From Martelella endophytica (GTDB lineage Bacteria; Pseudomonadota; Alphaproteobacteria; Rhizobiales; Rhizobiaceae): a stretch of DNA of 64,000 nt. Position numbers and translations under genes: made by a program. A model generated the notes under the pieces. That model was not told where the DNA came from. It did no database searches and was given only the letters and a program-made list of their open reading frames with translations. Shown here in pieces: positions 46,704 through 54,784 of the stretch; the stretch's first letter is position 1; each line of letters starts with the position of its first letter. Location: NCBI RefSeq assembly GCF_000960975.1, contig NZ_CP010803.1, positions 3,999,818 through 4,063,817 on the forward strand. Reading direction: 5' to 3'.

Positions 46704-47636
46704 TCAAAGCGCCCCGATTTCCTTGAGCTTGTCGAGCACACTCTCGCTCGGTTCGCCGGTTTCGGGCAACCGGTAATGCTTCTGGAATTCCAGAATGGCA
46801 TGCCGCGTGCCGGGACCGGCGACGCCATCGACGGTCACGCCATCATAAGCGATATTGATCAGCCCGCGCTGGATTTCGACCACCATCGGATCCGAAGTCT
46901 GGGGGGCGGCGCTTTGAGAAAGAAGGCCCGCAACGGGATCGGCGGAGGCAACCTGATCCGGCCGCGGCTGCGGCAAAGGGGTCGACTGCTTCAAAAGCGC
47001 CTGAAGACCGGCGTCGGCGACACCCGTTTCGGGCAAGCCTTCAGCCGCCTGAAACTTCCGGATCGCCGCCTCCGTCATCGGCCCGTTCACACCATCCGGC
47101 TTGCCGTTGTAATAGCCGCGGGCTGCAAGCGCTGTCTGGATGTCGAGAAGGTTGACAGGAACCGGGGCTTCGGTGTCGGCAGCAGGCGGCGCGGTTTCAG
47201 GCACCGGCGGCGCAATATCGGCGGTCGAAACGGTCTCCGCAGCCGGAACGGGCGGCTCTTCCTGAACCTGTTCGAGGATCGCCATCAGATCGTCACCGCC
47301 GGCCTCACTTTGCAGGCTGGCAACCTCCACGCCATCCTCTTCGCGCTCGATGCGGAAGGTATCGACGGCGCCGGTGTCCGCCGCCATGTGGCGTCCGGGC
47401 ACCGCATAGGGATCGGAAAGCTGCCGCGTTTTCATCAGCGGCTCGGGATGCGGGCCGGCCTGATACCAGAGCGCATTCGCCGAGACGAAGCTGAAGACGA
47501 CGCCAAAAACCAGCGGACCGCCAACCCAACCCGGGTGACGCGCCACAAAGGCGCCCGCCCCGCCCACCGCGCGCAGCACGAGCGGCGTGGATTTCTTCCT
47601 GCGTTGTCCTGACTTCTTTTTCTTCGTCTTCGCCAT
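46704..47636 (-). CDS. Peptidoglycan-binding domain protein, membrane-anchored
   Basis: The 310-residue protein has a strongly basic N-terminus (MAKTKKKKSGQRRKKSTP), a transmembrane helix (WVGGPLVFGVVFSFVSANALWY, near residue 40), a proline-rich periplasmic linker, and two PG-binding-1 domains: IQTALAARGYYNGKPDGVNGPMTEAAIRKFQ near residue 160 and VEIQRGLINIAYDGVTVDGVAGPGTRHAILEFQ near 250. It should tether the inner membrane to the wall. ATG 47636. It ends in a 4-nt overlap with the possible long start of the DUF1491 gene. Confidence 0.9.
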   Translation of the reverse strand: MAKTKKKKSGQRRKKSTPLVLRAVGGAGAFVARHPGWVGGPLVFGVVFSFVSANALWYQAGPHPEPLMKTRQLSDPYAVPGRHMAADTGAVDTFRIEREEDGVEVASLQSEAGGDDLMAILEQVQEEPPVPAAETVSTADIAPPVPETAPPAADTEAPVPVNLLDIQTALAARGYYNGKPDGVNGPMTEAAIRKFQAAEGLPETGVADAGLQALLKQSTPLPQPRPDQVASADPVAGLLSQSAAPQTSDPMVVEIQRGLINIAYDGVTVDGVAGPGTRHAILEFQKHYRLPETGEPSESVLDKLKEIGAL

Positions 47637-48039
47637 TCACCCGTCATCCGCGATTTTTTTGCACGTTTCGCGAGCCTTCCGCTGCGGTCCGGCAAGGCCC
47701 GATTCCGCGCCACCATACAAAGCACGGTTTAACGAAGGGTAATGCAGCCGGCCACCGCCATCCAGTCAAACCGGCCATGATGGGCGAGCCCATCAGCCGG
47801 TTTTCTTGCATCATGGTTAACGGAAACGGTCGGCGAAATCGCACGAGAACGGCAGGTTGTGCAAGCAAGCCCTTGAAATCGAAGGGGCCGTCCAAAGCAA
47901 GACAAGAACAGGCGCGCAGACCTGTTAACGCCTGTGGCGATCAACCTTGCCCTTTTAGCGGCTCATTTACCCTCATAGATTAAAGTCTCCACCAGTGCCG
48001 CAAAGCGGCCGGGACAAAGGACGAGACGCGGACGGGTTC
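47637..48039. other. Divergent promoter region
   Basis: No gene is visible. It separates the minus-strand peptidoglycan-binding gene from the plus-strand DUF5330 gene and holds several TTAA words (TTTAACGAAGGGTAATG near 47729, GGTTAACGG near 47816, TGTTAACGCC near 47930). The first resembles a CtrA half-site pair with one mismatch. No terminator or RNA gene is recognised. Confidence 0.6.
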
Positions 48040-48609
48040 ATGAGATTTCTTCTGAAGTCAGCTTTCACGATTTTTCTGCTGCTTCTGGTAGTGCCCTTCT
48101 TTGCGCCCTTCCTGCTCGACAGGCCGGTGACGCGCGAAGAGCAGGCCATGCCTTCCGGCCGCGATATCGGCGGCGCAATCTCCGCCGCGCGTGGCACGAT
48201 CGACTATATGAGCGGCATCTGCAACGACCGCCCGGATGTCTGTGAGGATGGCGCCGGGCTGCTCGGCTATCTCGGCAGTCGCGCCCGACAGGGGGCCGAG
48301 ATCGTCTATCTCTATCTCGGCCAGCAGTTTGGCGACGAGCAGAAGCCTCCGCAGCAATCTCCCAAGACCGACCGCCCCGAAACTACGTCCGAAAGCATTC
48401 TTGTCGATGAACCGACTGTCGCGCAGGAGCCCCCGCCGCCGGCCGACATGGACCCGGTGCGCACCGGTGCCATCGTCGAGACTGCGCCAGCCCCCGACAT
48501 CCCCGGCCCCGTCCCGGGCCTTGTAACGCCGTCGGCCGAAGTTCCGGTGGCACTGCATATCCCGGGCTATCCCGACCGGGGCCCGGTTCCGACACCGCGG
48601 CCGCGCTGA
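48040..48609 (+). CDS. DUF5330 domain protein
   Basis: The 189-residue product begins MRFLLKSAFTIFLLLLVVPFFAPF, a signal anchor, followed by a conserved RDIGGAISAARGTIDYMSGICNDRPDVCEDG segment with two cysteines and then a Pro-rich tail (EPPPPADMDPVRTG). It matches DUF5330, restricted to Hyphomicrobiales, of unknown function. The ATG at 48040 is chosen because the helix starts there; the frame opens at 47995. It precedes sufE by 84 nt on the same strand. Confidence 0.82.
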   Translation: MRFLLKSAFTIFLLLLVVPFFAPFLLDRPVTREEQAMPSGRDIGGAISAARGTIDYMSGICNDRPDVCEDGAGLLGYLGSRARQGAEIVYLYLGQQFGDEQKPPQQSPKTDRPETTSESILVDEPTVAQEPPPPADMDPVRTGAIVETAPAPDIPGPVPGLVTPSAEVPVALHIPGYPDRGPVPTPRPR

Positions 48610-48693
48610 AACGGTGCCTGTTTTCTGCCCGCGGCGATTTAAATCCCCGGCTCACGGGTCTATATGGAACCCAACAGACATGAAGGGCCGGCC

Positions 48694-49116
48694 ATGACCA
48701 CCAAACTCGACCAGATTCTCGAAGACTTTGCCTTTCTCGATGACTGGGAAGACCGCTATCGCTATGTGATCGAGCTCGGCCGCGAACTGCCCGATCTGCC
48801 GGATGCCGAGAAGACCGAGGAAAATCGCGTCCATGGCTGCGCCAGCCAGGTCTGGCTGGTGACCGAGATCGGTAACGGCGACGACCCGATGATGACCTTC
48901 AGGGGCGATTCCGACGCCCATATCGTGCGCGGCCTGGTCTCGATCGTCCTCACCGTCTATTCCGGGCTGAAGGCCTCGGAGATCGCCCGGACCGACGCGA
49001 TCGAGACCTTCCGCAAGATCGGCCTCGTCGAACACCTCTCCGCCCAGCGTGCAAACGGCCTCAATGCGATGGTGACCCGGATCCGCGACCTTGCGGCCCG
49101 GGCCTTCGCCGCCTGA
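48694..49116 (+). CDS. sufE: SufE family sulfur acceptor
   Basis: SufE accepts persulfide sulfur from the cysteine desulfurase SufS for Fe-S cluster assembly. The 140-residue protein has the active cysteine in ENRVHGCASQVWL (Cys49), the preceding DDWEDRYRYVIELGR helix, and the GLVSIVLTVYSGLKASEI region. ATG 48694 follows GAAGGGCCGGCC; the in-frame ATG at 48664 gives an N-terminal addition without similarity. No suf operon genes are adjacent, which is usual in rhizobia. Confidence 0.94.
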   Translation: MTTKLDQILEDFAFLDDWEDRYRYVIELGRELPDLPDAEKTEENRVHGCASQVWLVTEIGNGDDPMMTFRGDSDAHIVRGLVSIVLTVYSGLKASEIARTDAIETFRKIGLVEHLSAQRANGLNAMVTRIRDLAARAFAA

Positions 49117-49132
49117 GCTGAAGGCTGCCAGT

Positions 49133-49627
49133 TCAATCCTCAGCAAAAAGTGCGGCAATCTCCGGCCGATAACCCGCCTCACCCCAATGCCTGACACCGC
49201 CCCGCGCCGGCGGCGGCGCATAGTGGCGGGCAAGGGCCTGAAGCGCGGTGCGCACCATCAGCTTGGCCGAGCGAACCGGCCACTGCCGCTCCCGCTCCAT
49301 CCGTTCGAGCCCCTTCATGAAGCAGCAGAAATCGATAGCGACATCGGCGAGTTCCGGCCCGATTGCGCCCAGTGCAGCGCTGACCCGCTTTCGGGCGTCG
49401 AGCATTGCGTCGGTCATGTCCGACGGCCCTCGCCATCCGCCGCGTCCGCGGCTTTCGAGCCTTGGCGTCAGCGCCGCTGACACCCCCGGCAACATACCAG
49501 CGCGGTAGAAATCCCGCGCCAGCCTCTCGCCCGCCTCGAAGGCAGCCTCCGACAGGAAAGGCTTGCCGTCGCGCGCAACCATCCGCGCCATGACCTCCAG
49601 CGGTGACTTTTCGCCGCGCTCAGACAT
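49133..49627 (-). CDS. gafZ: DUF6456 protein, probable GTA activator GafZ
   Basis: The product, about 164 residues, carries the DUF6456 pattern: KSPLEVMARMVARDGKPFLSEAAFEAGERLARDFYRAG, then RKRVSAALGAIGPELADVAIDFCCFMKGLERMERERQWPVRSAKLMVRTALQALARHY. This domain forms the C-terminal half of Rhodobacter GafA and the whole of Caulobacter GafZ, a factor that contacts RNA polymerase and was reported to allow anti-termination on the GTA cluster. It overlaps the upstream DnaA-type HTH gene. Starts ATG 49627 or 49633; GGGGG is better spaced for 49627. The name is inferred from domain and pairing. Confidence 0.75.
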   Translation of the reverse strand: MSERGEKSPLEVMARMVARDGKPFLSEAAFEAGERLARDFYRAGMLPGVSAALTPRLESRGRGGWRGPSDMTDAMLDARKRVSAALGAIGPELADVAIDFCCFMKGLERMERERQWPVRSAKLMVRTALQALARHYAPPPARGGVRHWGEAGYRPEIAALFAED

Positions 49628-50048
49628 CGTCATGCACCCCCGCAGCGACCACGACCGAAAGCGCCAGGCGCTCCACAGAGGCAATGAACTCGTCGAAATC
49701 CCGCTCATCGCGGCGATCCTCGATGACCCGGCAGGAATAGGCCACGGTGGTTCTGTCACGCCCGAAAGCCTGGCCGATCTCGCTCAGCGAGAGCTGCAGC
49801 GTCACGTGGCAGACATACATGGCGATCTGCCGGAAATGCGAAACCGGCCGCCGCCGATCCTGATGGAACGAGATCCGGTCGCCGGCGACGAATGCCATTT
49901 CCTTGGTGATCAGAAGGACAATCCGGCAGGCCCTGCGGATGGCGCTGGCATTGCTGCAATTCTCCCAGTTTTCCCGCATGCCCGCACCACCGGCGTAGCG
50001 GTCCGATACGTATCGGGTCTCGGTAGCAAGCTCTGTGTGTGTGCTCAT
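49620..50048 (-). CDS. gafY: DnaA-type helix-turn-helix protein, probable GTA activator GafY
   Basis: The 142-residue protein has a C-terminal DnaA domain IV-like DNA-binding region: SHFRQIAMYVCHVTLQLSLSEIGQAFGRDRTTVAYSCRVIEDRRDE, residues about 80-125. There is no ATPase domain, so it is a regulator rather than an initiator. Together with the overlapping DUF6456 gene it reproduces the two halves of GafA and the GafY-GafZ pair of Caulobacter, the direct activators of GTA genes. ATG 50048 follows GTTGGGGAGAACG. Operator-like elements lie 18 and 115 nt upstream. Confidence 0.75.
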   Translation of the reverse strand: MSTHTELATETRYVSDRYAGGAGMRENWENCSNASAIRRACRIVLLITKEMAFVAGDRISFHQDRRRPVSHFRQIAMYVCHVTLQLSLSEIGQAFGRDRTTVAYSCRVIEDRRDERDFDEFIASVERLALSVVVAAGVHDDV

Positions 50049-50065
50049 CGTTCTCCCCAACATGG

Positions 50066-50083
50066 ATAGGAATTAATTCTTAC
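50066..50083 (-). promoter_or_regulatory. Imperfect copy of the GTA/gaf element next to gafY start
   Basis: ATAGGAATTAATTCTTAC matches the perfect element at 50163-50180 in 13 of 18 positions, including the whole left ATAGGA arm; another ATCCTA follows at 50086-50091. It lies 18 nt upstream of gafY, near a possible promoter (TTGTCT, 16 bases, TATGTA), where a bound protein would block transcription. Confidence 0.45.
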
Positions 50084-50162
50084 ATATCCTACCTAAGCGG
50101 GGAGACAACATGGCCTTACATCGGGAGCCTCATTTGTTTTCGTTCAATTTTCAATTTTTACG

Positions 50163-50180
50163 ATAGGATTATATTCCTAT
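50163..50180 (-). promoter_or_regulatory. Palindromic operator upstream of gafYZ
   Basis: ATAGGATTATATTCCTAT is a perfect inverted repeat of ATAGGA with a 6-base AT centre. Its 16-base core differs from the GTA-promoter element at 39031-39046 at one position. It lies 115 nt upstream of the gafY start, in an AT-rich stretch between mucR and gafY. Confidence 0.65.
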
Positions 50181-50350
50181 TTCGTTCCACCATCAAAATT
50201 GCGGCGAATCAGGCAACCCACCGACAGCGTTTGCCCGTCAGCCTAAAAGGTCACAACCAAGAGTAACGAAAGATCAGGTGGAGAACCCGTAAGTCATCAT
50301 GTCGTCTGCGGCATTAAAAACAACGAGAATGCTGAGGATACAGATCCCAA

Positions 50351-50384
50351 AACAAGAAACCGGCCCGCTTTTGGCGAGCCGGTT
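50351..50384 (-). terminator. Intrinsic terminator of mucR
   Basis: On the minus strand AACCGGCTCGC pairs with GCGGGCCGGTT around CAAAA and is followed by TCTTGTTTT, 23 nt after the mucR stop. It insulates gafYZ from mucR transcription. Confidence 0.85.
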
Positions 50385-50406
50385 CAAAAAAAAGGATCAG
50401 GCCTGA

Positions 50407-50829
50407 TCAGCGCTTGCGACGCTGGCCCAGCCCCATTTCCTTGGCAAGCCGCGACCGGGCTTCGGCGTAGGAAGGGGCCACCATCGGGTAATCGGCCGGG
50501 AGATCCCACTTCTCGCGGTAAGAGTCGGGCGACAAATCATGATGGGTCATGAGATGGCGCTTCAGCGACTTGAATGTGCCGCCGCATTCCAGGCAGACCA
50601 GATGATCACCGCTGATCGACTTGCGAACGGAAACCGCCGGCTTCTGCTTTTCGGCAGCCGGCAGACTGCCGACCGGCTTGGAGGTATTGCTGAGAGCAGC
50701 GTGGACTTCCATGATAAGCCCAGGCAAATCAGTAGTTTGCACGACGTGATTGCTGACATAGGCCGCAACGATATCGGCGGTCAGTTCAACCAGATTCTGG
50801 GTCTCCTGTTCGACCACAGCGTCCGTCAT
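50407..50829 (-). CDS. mucR: MucR/Ros family transcriptional regulator
   Basis: The 140-residue protein is a MucR/Ros zinc-finger regulator: [14 protein letters not shown] at the N-terminus (oligomerisation region), the zinc finger [30 protein letters not shown] near residue 80, and [15 protein letters not shown] at the end. MucR proteins are H-NS-like silencers of AT-rich promoters controlling surface polysaccharide, motility and virulence genes. ATG 50829 or 50832; AGGAG is better spaced for 50829. It may also act on the AT-rich gafYZ promoter next door, which is speculation. Confidence 0.95.
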   Translation of the reverse strand: MTDAVVEQETQNLVELTADIVAAYVSNHVVQTTDLPGLIMEVHAALSNTSKPVGSLPAAEKQKPAVSVRKSISGDHLVCLECGGTFKSLKRHLMTHHDLSPDSYREKWDLPADYPMVAPSYAEARSRLAKEMGLGQRRKR

Positions 50830-51197
50830 CATAAACTCCTATCCAATCAAAATATCTGTCTCAACCAACAAAGCAGCGCGTCGCATGCATCGCGACGGTA
50901 TTCCCCCAACACGCCTTAGAGCGGCACTGCTTAAGCGCGGCCGATCACAAGACATACACGTCCTAAAGCATTTGATCCGTAACGATCTCTTAACCGTTTT
51001 CCGGAAAGACAGAGGTTGTTATAGTGACGAGGCGCGCATATGCGCACATCTGCTGGTGAAATATCACTACCCGCACAAATGTAAAGTTATAAACGCTGAA
51101 AATTCTTTTTTATTTGCAAAAAAGTCGTTTTTCGGCTCCGAAAGCATACAGAGACGCTTTAATACTTAAAAACATTCAAAACAGGAATGACGGCCTG
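50830..51197. other. Intergenic region between mucR and mnhG
   Basis: No gene is seen. It carries the mucR upstream region, AT-rich near 50835-50870 and again at 51060-51180 (runs such as TTCTTTTTTATTTGCAAAAAAG), which are plausible MucR autoregulation targets. The end of the Mnh operon lies at 51198 and no clear intrinsic terminator for it is visible. Confidence 0.6.
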
Positions 51198-51539
51198 TCA
51201 GGCTTTGTCATCTCTACTGTCGAGATCATCCAGAACAGTCTTTTCGTAAAGAGGGTAACCAATCTCGTGGGCCGCACGGGCAAGCAGATGGGCAGAAATC
51301 GGTGCGGTCAGGATGAAGAACAGGATACCGGCCAGCGCCCGTACAAAGGTCGGAATATCGCCCGAATGAATGCCGACGGCGAGGAAGATCAGCCCGGCGC
51401 CGACGGTACCGGCCTTCGAGGCGGCGTGCATGCGGGTATAAAGATCAGGCAGGCGCAGGATGCCGATCGCAGCCGTCAAAGCAAATGCAGAGCCGCCAAG
51501 CATCAGAACCGAAACCAGGATTGCAACGACATAGGCCAT
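51198..51539 (-). CDS. mnhG: Mrp antiporter subunit MnhG/PhaG
   Basis: The 113-residue protein has three helices and the family sequence VSVLMLGGSAFALTAAIGILRLPDLYTRMHAASKAGTVG, then LIFLAVGI and ILFFILTAPISAHLLARAAHEIG. It is the last subunit of the Mrp-type cation/proton antiporter. Start ATG 51539, 3 nt after the mnhF stop. Confidence 0.95.
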   Translation of the reverse strand: MAYVVAILVSVLMLGGSAFALTAAIGILRLPDLYTRMHAASKAGTVGAGLIFLAVGIHSGDIPTFVRALAGILFFILTAPISAHLLARAAHEIGYPLYEKTVLDDLDSRDDKA

Positions 51540-51542
51540 CCG

Positions 51543-51932
51543 TCAGCCCTCCTTGTCCGCATCGGCGGAAACCACCGGAATGCCATCACCGCTTTCGCCC
51601 TCGTCATAGGCCATCGGGTGCGGCTTGACGGCAAAGCCGGCCTCCGTCTCCGCGCGCATGCCGCTTGAGCGGATGAAGCGGGCGAAGGCAACGGTGGCGA
51701 GAAAGCCGACTAGGCCAAGCGCGATCGCGATATCGATATAGAGCGTGAAGCCGCTGCGGATCGCGATGACCACGATAAAGCCCATGCCGACCGCGACGAT
51801 CATGTCGAGTGCCAGAGCCCGGTCCGGCAGCGTCGGCCCCTTGACTGCCCTGAAGGCCGTCAGCAGAAGCGCGATCGACAGGAATATGATGGAGATATCC
51901 GCAGCCCAGCGGACGATGAGGTCAGGCGTCAT
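51543..51932 (-). CDS. mnhF: Mrp antiporter subunit MnhF/PhaF
   Basis: This 129-residue three-helix protein shows [42 protein letters not shown], where [12 protein letters not shown] is the family signature, and an extended acidic C-terminal tail ([20 protein letters not shown]) that is longer than in Bacillus MrpF. It overlaps the mnhE stop by 1 nt. Confidence 0.95.
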   Translation of the reverse strand: MTPDLIVRWAADISIIFLSIALLLTAFRAVKGPTLPDRALALDMIVAVGMGFIVVIAIRSGFTLYIDIAIALGLVGFLATVAFARFIRSSGMRAETEAGFAVKPHPMAYDEGESGDGIPVVSADADKEG

Positions 51933-52405
51933 CAGGCAAAGGCCTCCCTGATTTTCGTCTCGAACCCGTCCGCGATGCCGCGGCGGATGCCGTCGGGGTC
52001 GGCGCAGTCAAGCGCATGGATGTAGAGGTACTTCTTGTCATCGGAGACATCGACCGAAAGCGTGCCCGGCGTCAACGTGATCATGTTGGCAAGCAACACG
52101 ATCTCGAAGTCCCGCTCGAGGCGAAGCTCGTAGCGGAAAATACCCGGCTTCAGCTCCATACGCGGCGAGCAGACAAGTTTCGCGACGCTCCAGGCCGAAA
52201 CCATCAGCTCGTAGAGAAACAGCAGGAACAGCGAGATGATCCGGCGCATGCGGGTATAGTATCCTCGCCCGCCCACCTGATAGCGCACCAACGCCACGCA
52301 GATTGCCCCGACAATGAAGCCGAAGACCAGATTGTGCAGGGAGGCGCTACCAGTCACTGCGACCCAGATGATGGCAAGAACGAGGTTCAGCACAAACATG
52401 TTCAT
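51932..52405 (-). CDS. mnhE: Mrp antiporter subunit MnhE/PhaE
   Basis: The 157-residue protein begins [20 protein letters not shown] and contains [39 protein letters not shown] and [30 protein letters not shown], the MrpE pattern. Start ATG 52405 overlaps the mnhD stop by one base (TGATG); the long upstream frame is a shadow. Confidence 0.95.
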   Translation of the reverse strand: MNMFVLNLVLAIIWVAVTGSASLHNLVFGFIVGAICVALVRYQVGGRGYYTRMRRIISLFLLFLYELMVSAWSVAKLVCSPRMELKPGIFRYELRLERDFEIVLLANMITLTPGTLSVDVSDDKKYLYIHALDCADPDGIRRGIADGFETKIREAFA

Positions 52406-53964
52406 CAGAGCCCTCCTCCCGGAAATACCGACATGAAGTAGCCTTCCGGCGAAAGAATACCCTCGACAGCGCGGGAAACGACGGCAAGCAGCGGCTCCGG
52501 ATAAAGGCCGAAGATGATCACCAGCGCCGAGAGCCCGATGAGCGGCAGCCATTCGAGCGTCGAAAGCCGGATCACGGGCCCGCCTCCGCCAAGCGGCGCC
52601 GGGCGCCAGTAGGCCAGAAGGAAGACGCGGCCGAGCGCGAATGTCGAGAAGAAGCCACCGATGAGAATGGCGGCGGCCAGCCACCAGCTGCCATCGGCGA
52701 GCGCGGATTTCACCAGGATCGCCTTCGGCCAGAACCCGGAAAACGGCGGCAGACCGGCGGCTGCGAAAAACAGCGCAAGACTGAGCCCGGAGAAAGCCGG
52801 CGCGCGCCGGTAAAGTCCGGCGATCGCGCCGATCGAAAAGCCTCCCGCAAGCTTGCCCGCAAGGCCGGTGACGAAATAGAGCGCGGTCATCAGGATGATG
52901 GAGTGCAGCGCATAGAACACCGCGCCCTCAAGCCCTTCCACGCTGCCGATCGCGACACCGGCGAGCATGTTGCCGATGCCGACGATGACGATGTAGCCGA
53001 CGGCGCGGCGCATGTCGTGCTGCGCGATCGCACCCATGCCGGCCAGCAAGATCGTGAGAAAGGCGGAAATGCCGATCAGCATGCCGAGATTGGCCAGGTC
53101 CCCCGGCAGGATCATCACCATGACCCTGAGCAGCGCGTAGATGCCGACCTTGGTCAGGAGACCGCCGAACAGCGCCGAAACGACGGTGCGTGGCGTGTGA
53201 TAGGAGGCGGGCAGCCAGAAATTCACCGGAAAGGCCGCTGCCTTCATGCCGAAAGCCAGCACGAACAGCGCGGCGATCGTCGCCGTCGGCAGCGTCGCAT
53301 CATCACGCGCCCGCATGGCGACGTCCGCCATGTTGAGCGTGCCGAACACGGCGTAAAGATAAGCCACAGCGATCAGGAACAGCGTCGTGCCGATAAGGTT
53401 GAGGACGGCATATTTCATCGCGCCGTCGAGCTGCTCGTGGGTCGAACCCAGGATGAGCAGGCCGAAGGAGGAAATCAGCAGGACCTCGAACCACACATAG
53501 AGGTTGAAGATGTCGCCGGTCAGGACGGCGCCGGAAACGCCTGCCAAAAGCAGCATCAGGAAGGGATAGAAGCCATAGCGGCGGCCGCTTCTGTTGACGT
53601 CGTCGACAGCGAAAATCGCGCCGGCAAGGCCAACGATACTGGCCGCCAGTGCAAACAGCGCACTCATGATATCGGCGGAAAACGCAATACCGAATGGCGG
53701 CAGCCAGCGACCGGCGACCATGGTGATCGGTCCAGTGGTGCAGACCGCGTAAAGCAGCATTGCGTCGATCACCACCAGAAGAACGAGCGCCGGAATGGCG
53801 ATGACGGGGTGCCAGAACGTGTGCTTTCGCACCAGCATCAGCACCGCGCCGACGATAATGCATAGCGCCACCGGAAGAATGACCAGCCATTCGCCAAGCG
53901 GCGACGGCGCGGTAATCATGGCCTGGGCAATATCGACGGCATGTGTGGAGGAAGAGGAAGCCAT
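52405..53964 (-). CDS. mnhD: Mrp antiporter subunit MnhD/PhaD
   Basis: The 519-residue protein is a complex I NuoN/NuoM-like proton-translocating subunit with about 14 helices. Motifs include NLYVWFEVLLISSFGLLILG, the conserved lysine region FGMKAAAFPVNFWLPASYHTPRTVVSALFGGLLTKVGIYALLR, and AIAQHDMRRAVGYIVIVGIGNML. With MnhA it forms the ion-conducting core of the antiporter. Confidence 0.96.
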   Translation of the reverse strand: MASSSSTHAVDIAQAMITAPSPLGEWLVILPVALCIIVGAVLMLVRKHTFWHPVIAIPALVLLVVIDAMLLYAVCTTGPITMVAGRWLPPFGIAFSADIMSALFALAASIVGLAGAIFAVDDVNRSGRRYGFYPFLMLLLAGVSGAVLTGDIFNLYVWFEVLLISSFGLLILGSTHEQLDGAMKYAVLNLIGTTLFLIAVAYLYAVFGTLNMADVAMRARDDATLPTATIAALFVLAFGMKAAAFPVNFWLPASYHTPRTVVSALFGGLLTKVGIYALLRVMVMILPGDLANLGMLIGISAFLTILLAGMGAIAQHDMRRAVGYIVIVGIGNMLAGVAIGSVEGLEGAVFYALHSIILMTALYFVTGLAGKLAGGFSIGAIAGLYRRAPAFSGLSLALFFAAAGLPPFSGFWPKAILVKSALADGSWWLAAAILIGGFFSTFALGRVFLLAYWRPAPLGGGGPVIRLSTLEWLPLIGLSALVIIFGLYPEPLLAVVSRAVEGILSPEGYFMSVFPGGGL

Positions 53965-53987
53965 GGTGTTCTTGTCGTTATCCCCGT

Positions 53988-54365
53988 TCAGTAGCCGGTC
54001 GGCGGCATTGGCTGATCCTTGGGTTCAGCCGATCGCATGTCGTCGGTATCGTCGGTGTTGAGGTCCTGGTAGGCCCGGTAGGTCAGCACCAGCAGGAAAG
54101 CCAGGAAGGAAAAGGAGATCACGATCGCCGTCAGGATCAGCGCCTGCGGCAGCGGATTGGCCGTCCCGGCACCCAGCGTATCCGCCCCCTCCTCAATGAT
54201 TGGCGGCGTCAGGCCGGTTATCCGCCCGGCCGTGAAAATCAACAGGTTGACGGCATTGCCGAGAATGGCGATGCCCAGCATGATGCGGATGCTGTGGCGT
54301 GAGAGCATCAGATAGATGGCGGCGGCAAAGAAGATGCCGACCAGGACCGCGAGCACCGATTCCAT
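53988..54365 (-). CDS. mnhC: Mrp antiporter subunit MnhC/PhaC
   Basis: The 125-residue protein resembles Nuo[48 protein letters not shown], then PLPQALILTAIVISFSFLAFLLVL, with a C-terminal extension. The ATG at 54365 follows AAAAGGACC; the frame start at 54371 is a TTG. It overlaps the end of mnhB by 1 nt (TGATG). Confidence 0.95.
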   Translation of the reverse strand: MESVLAVLVGIFFAAAIYLMLSRHSIRIMLGIAILGNAVNLLIFTAGRITGLTPPIIEEGADTLGAGTANPLPQALILTAIVISFSFLAFLLVLTYRAYQDLNTDDTDDMRSAEPKDQPMPPTGY

Positions 54366-54784
54366 CAGCAATGGTCCTTTTCTTCAAGGGCCAGAAAGAT
54401 CGACGAGATCGACCCGACCACGACGAGATAGACCCCGATATCGAAGGTCGTCACGGTCGAGATCGGCACCTCGACGCCGAAGATGACCGGATAGATCCAG
54501 TGCGCGGTCATGAACGGCACATGGGCGAAGATCGAAATGAAGCCGGAAAGAGCTGACAGCAGCAGGCCCGACCCCGCGATCGTCATCGGATGAAAGTAGA
54601 GTGCCCGACGCACGGCGGAGACGCCCATGGCGATGCCGAAGATCGCCAGCGCCGAGGCTGCGATCAGCCCGCCGATGAACCCGCCGCCCGGTGCATTATG
54701 CCCCCGGAGCAGCACGAAGATCGAAAACAGCATCATCAGGGCGGAAAGAAAGGGTGCCGCCGTGCGAAAGATCAGCGTGTTCAT
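54365..54784 (-). CDS. mnhB: Mrp antiporter subunit MnhB/PhaB
   Basis: The 139-residue MnhB domain protein has [45 protein letters not shown], where the [13 protein letters not shown] motif is diagnostic, and [22 protein letters not shown]. It is separate from MnhA, with a 4-nt overlap, and precedes MnhC. Confidence 0.95.
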   Translation of the reverse strand: MNTLIFRTAAPFLSALMMLFSIFVLLRGHNAPGGGFIGGLIAASALAIFGIAMGVSAVRRALYFHPMTIAGSGLLLSALSGFISIFAHVPFMTAHWIYPVIFGVEVPISTVTTFDIGVYLVVVGSISSIFLALEEKDHC

